The translations under genes were made by a program, and so were the position numbers. From Pseudoalteromonas peptidolytica (GTDB lineage: Bacteria > Pseudomonadota > Gammaproteobacteria > Enterobacterales > Alteromonadaceae), in NCBI RefSeq assembly GCF_012641745.1, contig NZ_WEHZ01000003.1:184699-248698 (forward strand): a stretch of 64,000 nucleotides of DNA. Direction: 5' to 3'. Under the pieces are notes generated by a model, which worked only from the letters and a program-made list of their open reading frames with translations, had not been told where the DNA came from and ran no database searches. Positions 1-8,590 of this stretch are shown here, piece after piece; positions within the stretch are counted from its first letter, which is position 1, and each line of letters starts with the position of its first letter.

Positions 1-252
1 ATTCGCTTGTGTTTTGATTTTGCTGATAAAGGCCAGATCCATGCCCAAGCAGAGCTAATGGATAAAGCTCTGGAATGTGCACTAGTTGCAACTTCCAACC
101 AAGTGAAACAACTCGCTGAACCCCATTTGGCAACTCTTAGGCACAAACTCGCCGCTCACGGACTGCAAGTAGCCGAGATAGACTTGAGGGAAGAAGCCAG
201 TTTTCAAGACAAATTCTTCTCTGAACATGCCATTATTAACATTAAGGTGTAA
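1..252 (+). CDS. FliK-like flagellar hook-length control protein, C-terminal part (5' end outside window)
   Basis: The reading frame is open from the first base and ends in TAA at 250-252, so the gene enters from the left. The visible 83 residues begin IRLCFDFADKGQIHAQ and continue through a helix ending near AHGLQVAEIDLREE. This pattern of a beta strand, a helix predicted to contact the export gate, and a final strand resembles the FliK C-terminal (Flg_hook) domain. The next gene, 6 bp downstream, is a stand-alone FlhB C-terminal domain, and a FliK/FlhB-type pair in one operon supports the reading. The full FliK of the main cluster lies at 18637-20664, so this would be a second, accessory copy. 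The family call rests on a short fragment. Confidence 0.55.
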   Translation: MRLCFDFADKGQIHAQAELMDKALECALVATSNQVKQLAEPHLATLRHKLAAHGLQVAEIDLREEASFQDKFFSEHAIINIKV

Positions 253-258
253 ATACTA

Positions 259-555
259 ATGACGCAAAAATCAGCAATTGGATTACTTTACGAAGCCGGA
301 AGCGCACCTCAAGTGACCTTCAAAGGCTATGGTGAATTAGCGGAAGAGATTATTGCGCTCGCAAAAGAAAAGAACATCATGATCCATGAGGACGAATCTT
401 TAGTACAGACATTAAGCGCCTTAGAGCTACATCAGGAAATTCCTAGAGAGTTATATTATGTTATCGCTGAACTTATTGCGTTCTCTTACATTATGCGTGG
501 AAAGTTTCCTCCCGGTTGGGAGGGGTTTCGTGGCAAGCTAGATATAAAGGCCTAG
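259..555 (+). CDS. FlhB C-terminal-domain protein (FlhX / EscU-YscU-HrcU C-terminal family)
   Basis: This 98-residue protein has no membrane segment. It aligns by eye with the part of FlhB after the NPTH autocleavage site: a strand (SAIGLLYEAG), a helix with GELAEEIIALAKEKNI, the conserved acidic/Leu stretch IHEDESLVQTLSALELHQEIP, and a helix YYVIAELIAFSYIM. Compare FlhB in this window (13114-14244), which has NPTHYSVALKYD followed by the same helices. Because it starts where the cleaved FlhB fragment starts, it may stand in for or compete with FlhB-CC in export substrate switching, as proposed for FlhX proteins; that role is inference. It follows the FliK-like gene by 6 bp, so the two are probably co-transcribed. 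No strong Shine-Dalgarno precedes ATG 259. Confidence 0.8.
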   Translation: MTQKSAIGLLYEAGSAPQVTFKGYGELAEEIIALAKEKNIMIHEDESLVQTLSALELHQEIPRELYYVIAELIAFSYIMRGKFPPGWEGFRGKLDIKA

Positions 556-579
556 TCCCCCTCTAGCTTGCAACCAACA

Positions 580-1011
580 TTATTTTGATTTGTTATGTAA
601 AGACATTAATAGCTCGGCCTCAGCACGAGGCAACTCACACTCTCGCATGACTTCTTCAATATCAGCCCCCAGCTCAACCATTTTTACCGCTCGAGAGTAA
701 ATTTTTGCGTCTGGATCGTCATATTTTTGTGCTGCTTGCTGATTTGCAAGTTCATGGAGCTCCTGCTCTGTTGTCACTACTCGTTTACCAACACTCATTA
801 TGCTAGCGCGAAGCTCTGCAACTTCACTGCGCAATATCGCAATTTGCTGCTCAGCTCCCTGCAATGCACTTGAAGCTTGCATAATATTCGATCTTTCTTT
901 TTGTAATTTTTTACCCAACACAAAAACAAACCTCAAGCACACTATCGCGAGTGCGCTTGAGGTTATTGATATGACGAGTAAAACGATTTGAGCGTTTACT
1001 ACTTCCAACAT
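580..1011 (-). CDS. DUF2802 family protein, membrane-anchored coiled coil
   Basis: A 143-residue protein with an N-terminal hydrophobic segment (about residues 8-28, VNAQIVLLVISITSSALAIV), then a long alpha-helical region rich in Gln, Glu and Ala (about 35-95) that looks like a coiled coil. It ends in a small domain with IYSRAVKMVELGADIEEVMRECELPRAEAELLMSL cut into helices, typical of DUF2802. The ATG directly abuts the stop codon of cheW, so it is the last gene of the chemotaxis operon. DUF2802 proteins occur at this place in several marine gammaproteobacteria. No biochemical function is known to me; position suggests a link to the chemosensory array or polar flagellum. Confidence 0.8.
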   Translation of the reverse strand: MLEVVNAQIVLLVISITSSALAIVCLRFVFVLGKKLQKERSNIMQASSALQGAEQQIAILRSEVAELRASIMSVGKRVVTTEQELHELANQQAAQKYDDPDAKIYSRAVKMVELGADIEEVMRECELPRAEAELLMSLHNKSK

Positions 1012-1509
1012 CTAAATATGACTCAGCTCATCCCATTCGTCATCACTTAATAATTTATTAAGATCAACCAAAATCAGTAACTCGCCTTCTCGGTTCGAGA
1101 CACCTTGGATGAACTTAGCACTCTCCTCTGTACCTATATTTGGAGCACTATCAATCTCCGAGCTACGCAAGTACACAACTTCAGCAACACTGTCGACTAA
1201 AATACCGATCACTTGCTTTTCAGCTTCGATAATTACGATCCGTGAATTGTCTGTAACTTCCGCGCTCTGAAGGCCAAACCTTGCTCGCGTGTCTATTACG
1301 GTAACGACATTACCACGCAAATTGATAATACCAAGCACATAGCTTGGTGCGCCTGGAACAGGTGCAATTTCTGTATAGCGCAGCACTTCCTGTACTTGCA
1401 TTACGTTAATACCGTAAGTTTCCTCTTCAAGCTTATAAGTAACCCACTGCAATACTTCATCATTACTATCAGCATTTTTGTCTGCAGAAAGTAGTCTATC
1501 TTGGCTCAT
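1012..1509 (-). CDS. cheW: Chemotaxis adaptor protein CheW
   Basis: A 165-residue single-domain CheW. After a short acidic N-terminus (SADKNADSNDEV) comes the SH3-like adaptor fold: VTYKLEEETYGINVMQVQEVLRYTEI, the PGAPSYVLGIINLRGNVVTVID core, then IVIIEAEKQVIGILVDSVAEV and LVDLNKLL. CheW links chemoreceptors to CheA through the CheA P5 domain. It is the next gene after parP (24 bp gap) and is followed without a gap by the DUF2802 gene. Length and motifs are ordinary for the family. Confidence 0.95.
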   Translation of the reverse strand: MSQDRLLSADKNADSNDEVLQWVTYKLEEETYGINVMQVQEVLRYTEIAPVPGAPSYVLGIINLRGNVVTVIDTRARFGLQSAEVTDNSRIVIIEAEKQVIGILVDSVAEVVYLRSSEIDSAPNIGTEESAKFIQGVSNREGELLILVDLNKLLSDDEWDELSHI

Positions 1510-1533
1510 GGTCTCACTCCATCAATATACTAG

Positions 1534-2295
1534 TTACTGCTCTCGACTATCGAGGCCTTGTTCTAGCAAACGGTTTAAATTCTCTACATCTATTAGCGCA
1601 CACATTTTTTCTTTTATCACCCCAGCTAGCCAAGGTCTCTTGCTGTCGCTGGTACGCCACTTTATGTCTTCAGGCTTGAGTGTCAAGTTATTGACGAGCT
1701 TTTCTGCCAATAGCCCCCAACTACTATCTCCAAGCATGATTAGATATTGATAATTCAGGCTATCTTGAAGCTCAGGTGTCAATTTTTCAGGCATCACCCA
1801 CATCGCAGTATCTACAACATTTAGTTTTTCTTCGCGGTTTAACATCACCCCTCTAAACCATTTAGGTTTGCCAAACAATTGATTGACCTCACCTAACTGG
1901 TGTATACCGCCAAGAGACTTCAGCGGAACCGCGAGCGTTAGACCTGCAACTTCAAAAAATAATGCTTGAAACTCACCTTCTTGGTAAGCGTCACGCGCTG
2001 ACGTCGCTTCTATCGTTGCCTGTTCTTTGATAATAGATGTATTTTCAGTGACTTCAAGATCTTGAGCAAATTTACTCACCTCTTGCTCTTGTACTTCAGT
2101 CATCGATTCAATCGTTGTTGGCTTAATGTCGGCGGCTGCGGGAACTATTTCTTGCTCCACATCAGGGTCTTTTACTTGTTCCAATAGCTTCGCAACAGGT
2201 GATAAAGCGCAATCTTGTACTTCAGGCTCTTCCTGTAGTAACGCACTAAGGTACTGTTTCATTACCTTTTCATTTGCAAATAAGTGCTTACTCAT
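1534..2295 (-). CDS. parP: ParP, CheW-domain partner of the polar chemotaxis-array ATPase ParC
   Basis: 253 residues from ATG 2295 (MSKHLFANEKVM). An in-frame start 75 nt further upstream would overlap parC and is less likely; the chosen start lies 8 bp after the parC stop with AGAGAAGAG before it. Residues 1-110 are low-complexity, rich in Glu, Val and Thr; about 110-245 form a CheW-like domain (FQALFFEVAGLTLAVPLKSLGGI, then RGVMLNREEKLNVVDTAMWV). In Vibrio, ParP binds ParC with its N-terminal part and CheA with its C-terminal AIF domain and keeps arrays at the pole. The order parC-parP-cheW here is the same. Specific residues for ParC binding cannot be assigned by eye. Confidence 0.85.
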   Translation of the reverse strand: MSKHLFANEKVMKQYLSALLQEEPEVQDCALSPVAKLLEQVKDPDVEQEIVPAAADIKPTTIESMTEVQEQEVSKFAQDLEVTENTSIIKEQATIEATSARDAYQEGEFQALFFEVAGLTLAVPLKSLGGIHQLGEVNQLFGKPKWFRGVMLNREEKLNVVDTAMWVMPEKLTPELQDSLNYQYLIMLGDSSWGLLAEKLVNNLTLKPEDIKWRTSDSKRPWLAGVIKEKMCALIDVENLNRLLEQGLDSREQ

Positions 2296-2303
2296 TCTCT
2301 TCT

Positions 2304-3074
2304 CTAGCTTAGCTGCTTTAAATAATCCAACAAAGCACGATAGGCAAATACGCCCCGAGACTTTGGACAAAACTGCACTGGAACTTGTTGTGCAAGGCTG
2401 GCATCTCTAAATTTTGTATCAACCGGAACCACGCCCGGCCAAACCGCATCTTTGTAAGTCGCCAACAATGTTTTATATGCCTCTAAAGATGCCTTTGTAC
2501 GCTTATCATACATCGTGGGTATTATCGTATACTGATATTGTTTTTGTTGTGAAGATTGCATCAGCTCCATAGTTCGCATCATTCTATCGAGCCCCTTCAA
2601 GGCAAGAAATTCTGTCTGTACTGGGACCAATATTCTCTCACTTGCAGCAAGCGCATTAACCATCAATACACCAAGTACCGGTGGACAATCCAGAATCGCA
2701 TAATCATACTGATCCGCAATTTTCTCAATAGACTTTTTCAAGATCAGACCCATGCCAGTCTTGTTGCCCATACTCCTGTCTAACGTGGCAATAGCCATAG
2801 TCGCAGGAAGGATATCAAGATTTTCAATGGTTGACGGGCAAAGTGCTTGCAATATCTCTTCCCCCGTCATGCTATTTCCACGTATGAAAATATCGTAAAC
2901 GCTAACTTCTAACTCTTCAGAATCTATACCAAAGTAATAAGTCAGTGAAGCATGAGGGTCGGTATCAATCAATAAAACACGATGGCCTTGTTCAGCTAAA
3001 ATACCGCCCAGGCTTACCGTTGTTGTGGTTTTGCCCACGCCACCTTTTTGATTTGCTACCGTCCAAATTTTCAC
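2304..3074 (-). CDS. parC: ParC, ParA/MinD-family ATPase for polar placement of chemotaxis arrays
   Basis: 256 residues. A deviant Walker A, KGGVGKTTTT, sits at residues 10-19 directly after the first strand (MKIWTVANQ); LLIDTDPHASLTYYFG gives the switch Asp, and YAILDCPPVLGVLMVNALA the Walker B region. The protein lacks the N-terminal helix-turn-helix of plasmid ParA and has no parB next to it, which points to a positioning ATPase rather than a plasmid partition protein. The neighbour parP and the surrounding cheBA and cheW genes match the Vibrio parC locus. It would form a polar gradient that recruits ParP and CheA. Annotation pipelines often call it Soj or ParA. Confidence 0.88.
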   Translation of the reverse strand: MKIWTVANQKGGVGKTTTTVSLGGILAEQGHRVLLIDTDPHASLTYYFGIDSEELEVSVYDIFIRGNSMTGEEILQALCPSTIENLDILPATMAIATLDRSMGNKTGMGLILKKSIEKIADQYDYAILDCPPVLGVLMVNALAASERILVPVQTEFLALKGLDRMMRTMELMQSSQQKQYQYTIIPTMYDKRTKASLEAYKTLLATYKDAVWPGVVPVDTKFRDASLAQQVPVQFCPKSRGVFAYRALLDYLKQLS

Positions 3075-3096
3075 TCAATATTCCTTCGCTCATAAC

Positions 3097-3113
3097 GGCC
3101 GCATAATGCGGCC
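3097..3113. repeat. Perfect 8-bp inverted repeat between cheB and parC
   Basis: GGCCGCAT-A-ATGCGGCC forms a very GC-rich hairpin in an otherwise AT-rich 121-bp gap. It is followed by TTTATTAT on the plus side but not by a T-run on the minus side, so it is not a classic terminator for the minus-strand operon. It may slow polymerase or protect a processed mRNA end between cheB and parC. Confidence 0.5.
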
Positions 3114-3195
3114 TTTATTATACAAACTCAATGTTATTTTTTGTTTTAAAAGTTCGATAATTGCAAGCTTCGGCAACGTAACTTTGCCAGTGGGC

Positions 3196-4341
3196 TTATT
3201 GATTACCCGCTTCCTTGTTAATTCTCGACGCAAAGTCTTGTAACGCAATACTATCTGATGCTAGGCCCGCACTCGCAACCGCTTGCGGCATGCCATACAC
3301 TACACAGGTAGCTTCATCTTGTGCCCAGATTGTAGCTCCTACCTGCTTTAACATCCTAGCGCCATCTCTACCATCAGCTCCCATACCAGTTAACACAACA
3401 GCTAATGCGTCACCACCATATGCTTTAGCGACACTTGCGAAGGTGATATCAACGCTAGGTTTGTAGGTTATTCTCGGACTATCATCTTCAAAAACCTTTA
3501 ACGTTTTACTGCCACCTCGACTTTCAACCATCATTTGCTTTCCACCAGGAGCAAGATAGGCGACTCCAGGCATGAGTCTATCTCCATGCTCTGCTTCTTT
3601 CACTTTAATCTTACACAGGCTATGTAGCCTGGCTGCAAATGCAGGGGTAAATGCGGCTGGCATGTGTTGGATAAGCAGGATCGGATGAGGGAAGTTTGCA
3701 GGTATTTGCGTTAGAATTGTTTGCAGCGCAACAGGCCCCCCCGTTGAAGTGCCAATCGCTACTAAACTATATTTTTTCCCAGATGCTCTTGCGGCAGAGG
3801 CAGCCGGTGAAGAAGTGGTTGCCGATCTTTGAAAGCTTCTATCTGGCTGAGGCACTGCTGGTCTTAATGTCTCGTTTCGGACTGGCTTTGGCTCTATTGT
3901 TCGATTCGAAGTCGAAATACTTGGCCGTGTAAATCGGCTCACTCGACGTCGGCCAATCTCTTTCACTTTGTTCTGTAATGACTTTATCGCCTCTTCGCTG
4001 TTTCTAGCAATGTCTTCAAATTTTTTAGGCAAAAAGTCTACAGCACCCGCATCAAGCGCGTCTAACGTTGCACTGGCGCCTTCCCGCGTTAACGACGAAA
4101 ACATCAGTATCGGGGTTGGCGTCGCTTGCATTATTTGCTTTACAGCGCTTATACCATCGAGTACTGGCATTTCTACGTCCATTGTAATCACATCTGGACG
4201 CAACGAAGCGGCTTTTTCAACCGCCTCTTTACCATTAACTGCAAAGTCTATAACTTTGATTTCACTGTCTTTTTCTAAGATTTCACTGACTCGGCGACGA
4301 AAGAAGCTCGAGTCATCAACAACTAATACTTTAACTGCCAT
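3196..4341 (-). CDS. cheB: Chemotaxis response regulator protein-glutamate methylesterase CheB
   Basis: 381 residues from ATG 4341 ([14 protein letters not shown]); an in-frame codon 54 nt upstream only adds a non-conserved leader. Residues 1-120 are a receiver domain with phospho-acceptor Asp55 ([12 protein letters not shown]). A Ser/Arg/Pro-rich linker follows (about 130-195). The C-terminal methylesterase domain carries the serine hydrolase site [10 protein letters not shown], the His in LLIQHMP, and the Asp in [14 protein letters not shown]. It removes methyl groups from receptors and can deamidate Gln, opposing CheR, which is not in this window. It lies 72 bp after cheA with a hairpin between them. 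Confidence 0.96.
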   Translation of the reverse strand: MAVKVLVVDDSSFFRRRVSEILEKDSEIKVIDFAVNGKEAVEKAASLRPDVITMDVEMPVLDGISAVKQIMQATPTPILMFSSLTREGASATLDALDAGAVDFLPKKFEDIARNSEEAIKSLQNKVKEIGRRRVSRFTRPSISTSNRTIEPKPVRNETLRPAVPQPDRSFQRSATTSSPAASAARASGKKYSLVAIGTSTGGPVALQTILTQIPANFPHPILLIQHMPAAFTPAFAARLHSLCKIKVKEAEHGDRLMPGVAYLAPGGKQMMVESRGGSKTLKVFEDDSPRITYKPSVDITFASVAKAYGGDALAVVLTGMGADGRDGARMLKQVGATIWAQDEATCVVYGMPQAVASAGLASDSIALQDFASRINKEAGNQ

Positions 4342-4399
4342 TGGCAACGCTCTTTTATTTTGCTCTACAGCAGAGCAGTCAAACCGCTCTAGCATTTGA

Positions 4400-4423
4400 C
4401 TACGCTTAAAAACTTAAGCGTAG
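4400..4423 (-). repeat. Hairpin overlapping the cheA stop codon
   Basis: CTACGCTTAA-AAAC-TTAAGCGTAG is a perfect 10-bp inverted repeat whose right arm (4414-4423) contains the last codons and TAA stop of cheA. No T-run follows on the minus strand, so it is more likely an mRNA-stability or attenuation hairpin between cheA and cheB than a full terminator. The arm core TTAAGCG recurs in the hairpin at 35060-35091. Confidence 0.5.
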
Positions 4424-6621
4424 TGTTTTAATAAGTTAGGCACATCTAGGATTAAAGCAATGCCACCATCAGAAGTGATAGTTGCCCCAGCCATACCTGG
4501 TGTACCTTGCAATAAGGCATCAAGGGGCTTTATCACCACCTCTTCCTGACCGATAAGGGAGTCAACAACAAAACCCACTTGTTTAGTCCCTATCTGAGCT
4601 ATTACAACATGACCCTCTGCTTTTCTCATGCTTCGGTCTGCGCCCTTCACCAGCCAATGTTCGAGATAAAACAGTGGTATGGCTTTTTCACGAACAATGA
4701 TAGTGAGCTGTCCATCAACTACATTGGTCTTAGTCAAATCAAGGTGGAAGATTTCGCTCACTCCCGCGAGCGGTAGTGCGAAGGTCTGCTCTCCAACCAC
4801 AACCATTAAGGTAGGTAAAATGGCCAGTGTCAATGGAACCTTGATCTCTAATACAGTGCCAACTCCGAGTTCTGACTGTATATTAACAGAGCCATTAAGT
4901 TGGGTAATTTTAGTCTTTACGACATCCATACCGACGCCGCGGCCTGAAATATCAGATATCTGTTCTTTTGTTGAAAAGCCAGGGGCAAATATTAGATTGT
5001 ACGCTTCGGTATCCGACAATCTGCTTGCTTGGTCTGAATCGATCACGCCTTTATTAATAGCAATTTTCTTCAACTTTTCAGGATCCATACCTGCACCATC
5101 GTCACGAATGGTCAGTAGAATATGATCCCCTTCTTGAGAAGCTGAAAGTGTCACGGTTCCCATTCTTGGCTTACCAGACGCTTCTCGAACATCTGGCATC
5201 TCAATTCCGTGGTCAACAGAATTTCGTACCAAGTGAACCAACGGATCCGCAAGCGCTTCAACTAAGTTTTTATCTAAATCAGTTTCTTCACCTTGTAAAA
5301 CAAGATTGATTTCCTTTTTTAAGCTTCGAGCAAGGTCTCTTACAACCCGAGGAAAGCGACCGAACACTTTCTTGATGGGTTGCATTCGAGTTTTCATTAC
5401 AGCGCCTTGCAAGTCAGCTGTCACCACATCAAGGTTTGATATGGCTTTACCCATACTCTCACTATTTGTGTTATTCGCCAGACTGACCAAACGGTTGCGT
5501 ACCAATACCAACTCACCGACCATATTCATGATTTCATCAAGACGTTTTGTGTCGACACGTACTGTTGTTTCTGCTTGTGCAGCTGGCTTTTTAGCTGCAG
5601 GAGCTGCGGCCTTTGCAGGCTCTGCTTCTTTTTGAGGCGCAGGTTTTGCTTCGGCTTTAGGAGCTGGTTTAGCCGCTGGCTTAGCCGCCGGTTTTGAAGC
5701 TGCTTTCGCTTCAGGCTGTTTGGGTGGTGGCGTTGGAGCTTGCGTTACCGCTTCTTCAGTTGCTTTTGGCGCACTGCCTTTTCCATGTAACTCGTCTAAT
5801 AAGGCTTCAAACTCATCATCTGTGATTTCCTCATCGTCTCCACCGTTGGCATTTGCTTGCTCACTGACTTGCGCTGGTGCTTGAGCTTCTTTAGGAACAG
5901 GGTCTTCACTGTTTGGTGCCCCGCCAAATTTGCCGACACCGTGTAACTCATCTAATAGATTGTCAAATTCGTCATCAGTAATGTCGCCATCATCACTGCT
6001 TGGTGGTGCACTTTCCGGGCTTTCTGTACTGGTCGGAGCGGGACCATTTCCTGAACCATGTAACTCATCAAGTAAATTTTCGAATTCTTCTTCAGTTATC
6101 TCATCAATACTAGAACTGGCGTCGCCATCAGTATCGACGTCAAATAAAATATCATCTGCACTAACTTCAGGTACTGGTTCAGTTTCTACAACAGGTGCTG
6201 AAGCGACTTCTTCAACTACCTCGTCCTCAGATGCTGGTTGACTGAGTTTGTGAAGTGTTTCAAGCAACGCAGGATCAGCAGCTTCAGGCTCTTCACGATT
6301 TTGGATACAAGCAAACATCTCATTGATTGTATCCAAAGACTGTAAGATAACATCCATCAATTCGGAAGTTACTTTTCGTTGTCCCTGTCGTAACACATCG
6401 AATACGTTTTCCGCACCATGACAAGCGTCTACCAGCTCCGTCATGCCCAAGAATCCAGCTCCACCTTTAACAGTATGGAAGCCACGGAAAATCGCATTAA
6501 GAAGTTCTTTATCTTCAGGGTTGTTTTCTAGCTCAACAAGCTGCTCAGATAAAAGCTCTAATATTTCGCCTGCTTCAACAAGAAAGTCCTGCAAGATATC
6601 TTCATCGACTTCAAAGCTCAT
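4414..6621 (-). CDS. cheA: Chemotaxis histidine kinase CheA with a triplicated acidic motif in place of P2
   Basis: 735 residues from ATG 6621, preceded by GGAGAG. P1: HPt domain with phospho-acceptor His49 (FHTVKGGAGFLG). Residues about 130-350 hold no recognisable CheY-binding P2 domain; instead there are three copies of a 15-residue motif ITxxEFxxLLDELHG at 175-189, 214-228 and 266-280, then an Ala/Pro/Lys linker. P3 dimerisation begins near VDTKRLDEIMNMVGELV. P4 ATPase shows VRNSVDHGIE, DDGAGMD and GRGVGMDVVK; P5 is the CheW-like C-terminus. It phosphorylates CheY and CheB. In Vibrio a linker region of CheA (LID) tethers arrays to ParP at the pole; the repeats here may serve the same purpose, which is inference. 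Confidence 0.96.
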   Translation of the reverse strand: MSFEVDEDILQDFLVEAGEILELLSEQLVELENNPEDKELLNAIFRGFHTVKGGAGFLGMTELVDACHGAENVFDVLRQGQRKVTSELMDVILQSLDTINEMFACIQNREEPEAADPALLETLHKLSQPASEDEVVEEVASAPVVETEPVPEVSADDILFDVDTDGDASSSIDEITEEEFENLLDELHGSGNGPAPTSTESPESAPPSSDDGDITDDEFDNLLDELHGVGKFGGAPNSEDPVPKEAQAPAQVSEQANANGGDDEEITDDEFEALLDELHGKGSAPKATEEAVTQAPTPPPKQPEAKAASKPAAKPAAKPAPKAEAKPAPQKEAEPAKAAAPAAKKPAAQAETTVRVDTKRLDEIMNMVGELVLVRNRLVSLANNTNSESMGKAISNLDVVTADLQGAVMKTRMQPIKKVFGRFPRVVRDLARSLKKEINLVLQGEETDLDKNLVEALADPLVHLVRNSVDHGIEMPDVREASGKPRMGTVTLSASQEGDHILLTIRDDGAGMDPEKLKKIAINKGVIDSDQASRLSDTEAYNLIFAPGFSTKEQISDISGRGVGMDVVKTKITQLNGSVNIQSELGVGTVLEIKVPLTLAILPTLMVVVGEQTFALPLAGVSEIFHLDLTKTNVVDGQLTIIVREKAIPLFYLEHWLVKGADRSMRKAEGHVVIAQIGTKQVGFVVDSLIGQEEVVIKPLDALLQGTPGMAGATITSDGGIALILDVPNLLKHYA

Positions 6622-6634
6622 ACACACTCTCCAA

Positions 6635-7408
6635 CTAGAAGCCTAAACTAGATAGCAAGTCATCGACTTCGTCTTGACCAGAAACCACGTCGTCTCGTGA
6701 TTCAGCGTCAATAATTGGACCTTCAGGCCCAGACAATTCATCACTGATAGTCTCTGTTGTTTTTATTTCATTTTCATTCGATTTAGTACCGGCCTGTGTT
6801 TCGTCTGCTGAACCAAACACAGTAAGGAGATGAATGAGACTATCTTCTACTTCTCGAACTAATTCAATGACACGGCGGATGACCTGACCAGTTAAGTCTT
6901 GATAATCTTGTGCCATGAGCACGTTTGTCATCAAACCTTGTAACTCGTCCGTACGTGTTTTCGAAGTCTGCATAAAGCTATCTAGGTCGTGACACAGAGA
7001 TTTGAATTCTCCGAGCTGAATATCTCTACTCATTAAACGATCCCAAGTTGGCTTTATTTGTGCTAGTTCGTCGGCAAGGTTTTGTGCCAACGGTAAGCTT
7101 TCTTCGACAGCGTCCATCGTTTTGTTTGCAGCGCTCTCCGTCATTTCCATGACGTAGTTGAGGCGCTGTTTAGCGTCAGGAATGGCCTCCGTTGTGAGGT
7201 CTGCAAGGCGAGTATCCAGCTCAAAGTTTTTCAATGACTCATGTAACTGACGAGTAAGCTTGCCAACCTCTGCAAATAACTCGGATTGCTCTTTGTTAGC
7301 AGCCTCTAAAATCAGCTGATCCGCTTTTTCTTGTTCACCTTGCTCTAATAGCTCTACAAGTTGTTTAGCTTGCTCGAGTGTAATTTGAGGCGCAGCGTTT
7401 ACAGACAT
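6635..7408 (-). CDS. cheZ: Protein phosphatase CheZ
   Basis: 257 residues, long helical hairpin typical of CheZ. The catalytic region reads LMAQDYQDLTGQVIRRVIELV, containing the Gln that positions water for CheY-P dephosphorylation. An acidic, flexible stretch (about 210-245) leads to a C-terminal CheY-docking helix, VDDLLSSLGF. It ends CheY-P signalling, so flagellar switching resets. Gene order cheY-cheZ-cheA with short gaps is the usual gammaproteobacterial polar-flagellar arrangement. Confidence 0.95.
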   Translation of the reverse strand: MSVNAAPQITLEQAKQLVELLEQGEQEKADQLILEAANKEQSELFAEVGKLTRQLHESLKNFELDTRLADLTTEAIPDAKQRLNYVMEMTESAANKTMDAVEESLPLAQNLADELAQIKPTWDRLMSRDIQLGEFKSLCHDLDSFMQTSKTRTDELQGLMTNVLMAQDYQDLTGQVIRRVIELVREVEDSLIHLLTVFGSADETQAGTKSNENEIKTTETISDELSGPEGPIIDAESRDDVVSGQDEVDDLLSSLGF

Positions 7409-7427
7409 AGGCCATTTCCCCTTGCTG

Positions 7428-7811
7428 TTAGCCTAAGCGCTCAAATACTTTTTCAAGCTTGGTTTTAAGTGTACCTGCCGTAAATGGTTTCACGATATAA
7501 CCATTAACCCCAGCCTGTGCTGCAGCAACGATCTGCTCTTTTTTTGCTTCCGCGGTTACCATAAGCACAGGAATATGTTTCAACTTTGCATCAGCTCGTA
7601 TTGCTCGCAATAAATCGATCCCTTGCATTCCTGGCATATTCCAATCAGTTACTACAAAGTCAAACTCCTGATTTTGTAGCATCGGAAGTGCTGTACTACC
7701 ATCATCAGCTTCTTGAACATTTGTAAAGCCTAAATCTCTTAATAGGTTTTTGATTATTCTTCTCATAGTAGAGAAATCATCAACCACGAGAATCTTCATG
7801 TTCTTATCCAA
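7428..7811 (-). CDS. cheY: Chemotaxis response regulator CheY
   Basis: 127 residues, a lone receiver domain. Acid pocket Asp11/Asp12, phospho-acceptor Asp56 ([10 protein letters not shown]), the Thr/Ser position in VLMVTAEA, and Lys in YIVKPF are all present, so it should be an active motor-binding CheY. The start appears to be TTG at 7811: GGAGG lies 5 nt upstream of it, whereas the ATG at residue 5 would be 17 nt away. It is the target of CheA and CheZ and binds FliM (motif at the FliM N-terminus in this window). It is 42 bp downstream of fliA. Confidence 0.95.
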   Translation of the reverse strand: MDKNMKILVVDDFSTMRRIIKNLLRDLGFTNVQEADDGSTALPMLQNQEFDFVVTDWNMPGMQGIDLLRAIRADAKLKHIPVLMVTAEAKKEQIVAAAQAGVNGYIVKPFTAGTLKTKLEKVFERLG

Positions 7812-7853
7812 AACTTCCTCCAGTGAGGTTCGAACCCAACTATTTTATGTACT

Positions 7854-8588
7854 CTAATTTATCCAGTCATTGATTTTAGCTTTTAGCTTTATCATTGCCT
7901 GACCGTGAATTTGACTTACTCGAGATTCACTGACATCTAAAATGGCGCCAATCTCTTTTAAATTCATTTCATCGTTATAATAAAGCGACAAAACCATGGC
8001 ATCTCTTTCTGGTAATGATTTTATCGCATTTACTAAAGACTCGTTAAAACGTTCATTTTTAACGTTATTAAACGGTTTGTCTAGCGCAAAATCGCTATTT
8101 GCAGGGGTAATCACATCTTCGTCTACCCCAAGATCCTCAATGCCTATTACTTTGCTTGCATTTACATCATGTAAAATATGATGGTACTCATCTAGAGATA
8201 TATCAAGTTTTTCAGCGATTTCAGTGTCTTTTGGTTCTCGACCAAGGAGAGATTCGAGCTCAGATATAGTCTCTGCAACCATTCGACTATTTTTGTGGAC
8301 AGATCGGGGAGCCCAATCTCCACGACGAATTTCATCAAGCATCGCACCTCGAATACGTATGCCCGCGAAAGTTTCAAAACTGGCACCTTTACTGGCGTCA
8401 AAGTTTTTTGTTGCCTCAATTAACCCTATCATTCCTGATTGGATCAAATCATCAAGTTGCACGCTTGCCGGAAGTCGAGCGATTAGGTGACACGCCACTT
8501 TTTTGACAAGTGGAGCATGCCTTTCAACCACCTTATGAATATGGTCAGAAGTTTGATATCCCGCAGCTCTGTTGACCGGAGAAGCCAT
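7854..8588 (-). CDS. fliA: RNA polymerase sigma factor FliA (sigma-28)
   Basis: 244 residues from ATG 8588; a GTG two codons upstream overlaps the fleN stop and is an alternative. Region 2 is visible in DDLIQSGMIGLIEATKNFD and FETFAGIRIRGAMLDEIRRGDW, region 3 in the following helices, and region 4 in LKEIGAILDVSESRVSQIHGQA, the helix-turn-helix that reads the -35 box. FliA transcribes late genes from TAAAG-N15-GCCGATAA-type promoters; one such site lies before the flagellin at 60602-61564. Its anti-sigma factor FlgM is not in this window. It is translationally linked to fleN. Confidence 0.96.
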   Translation of the reverse strand: MASPVNRAAGYQTSDHIHKVVERHAPLVKKVACHLIARLPASVQLDDLIQSGMIGLIEATKNFDASKGASFETFAGIRIRGAMLDEIRRGDWAPRSVHKNSRMVAETISELESLLGREPKDTEIAEKLDISLDEYHHILHDVNASKVIGIEDLGVDEDVITPANSDFALDKPFNNVKNERFNESLVNAIKSLPERDAMVLSLYYNDEMNLKEIGAILDVSESRVSQIHGQAMIKLKAKINDWIN

Positions 8589-8590
8589 AA

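Noticed and set aside
2296..2370. N-terminal extension of ParP overlapping parC
   Set aside because: The extension is read in another frame of parC, is Cys-rich and not CheW-like; ATG 2295 gives the expected start.
4342..4395. Extended start of CheB
   Set aside because: The receiver domain begins directly after ATG 4341; the 18 extra residues have no homology pattern.
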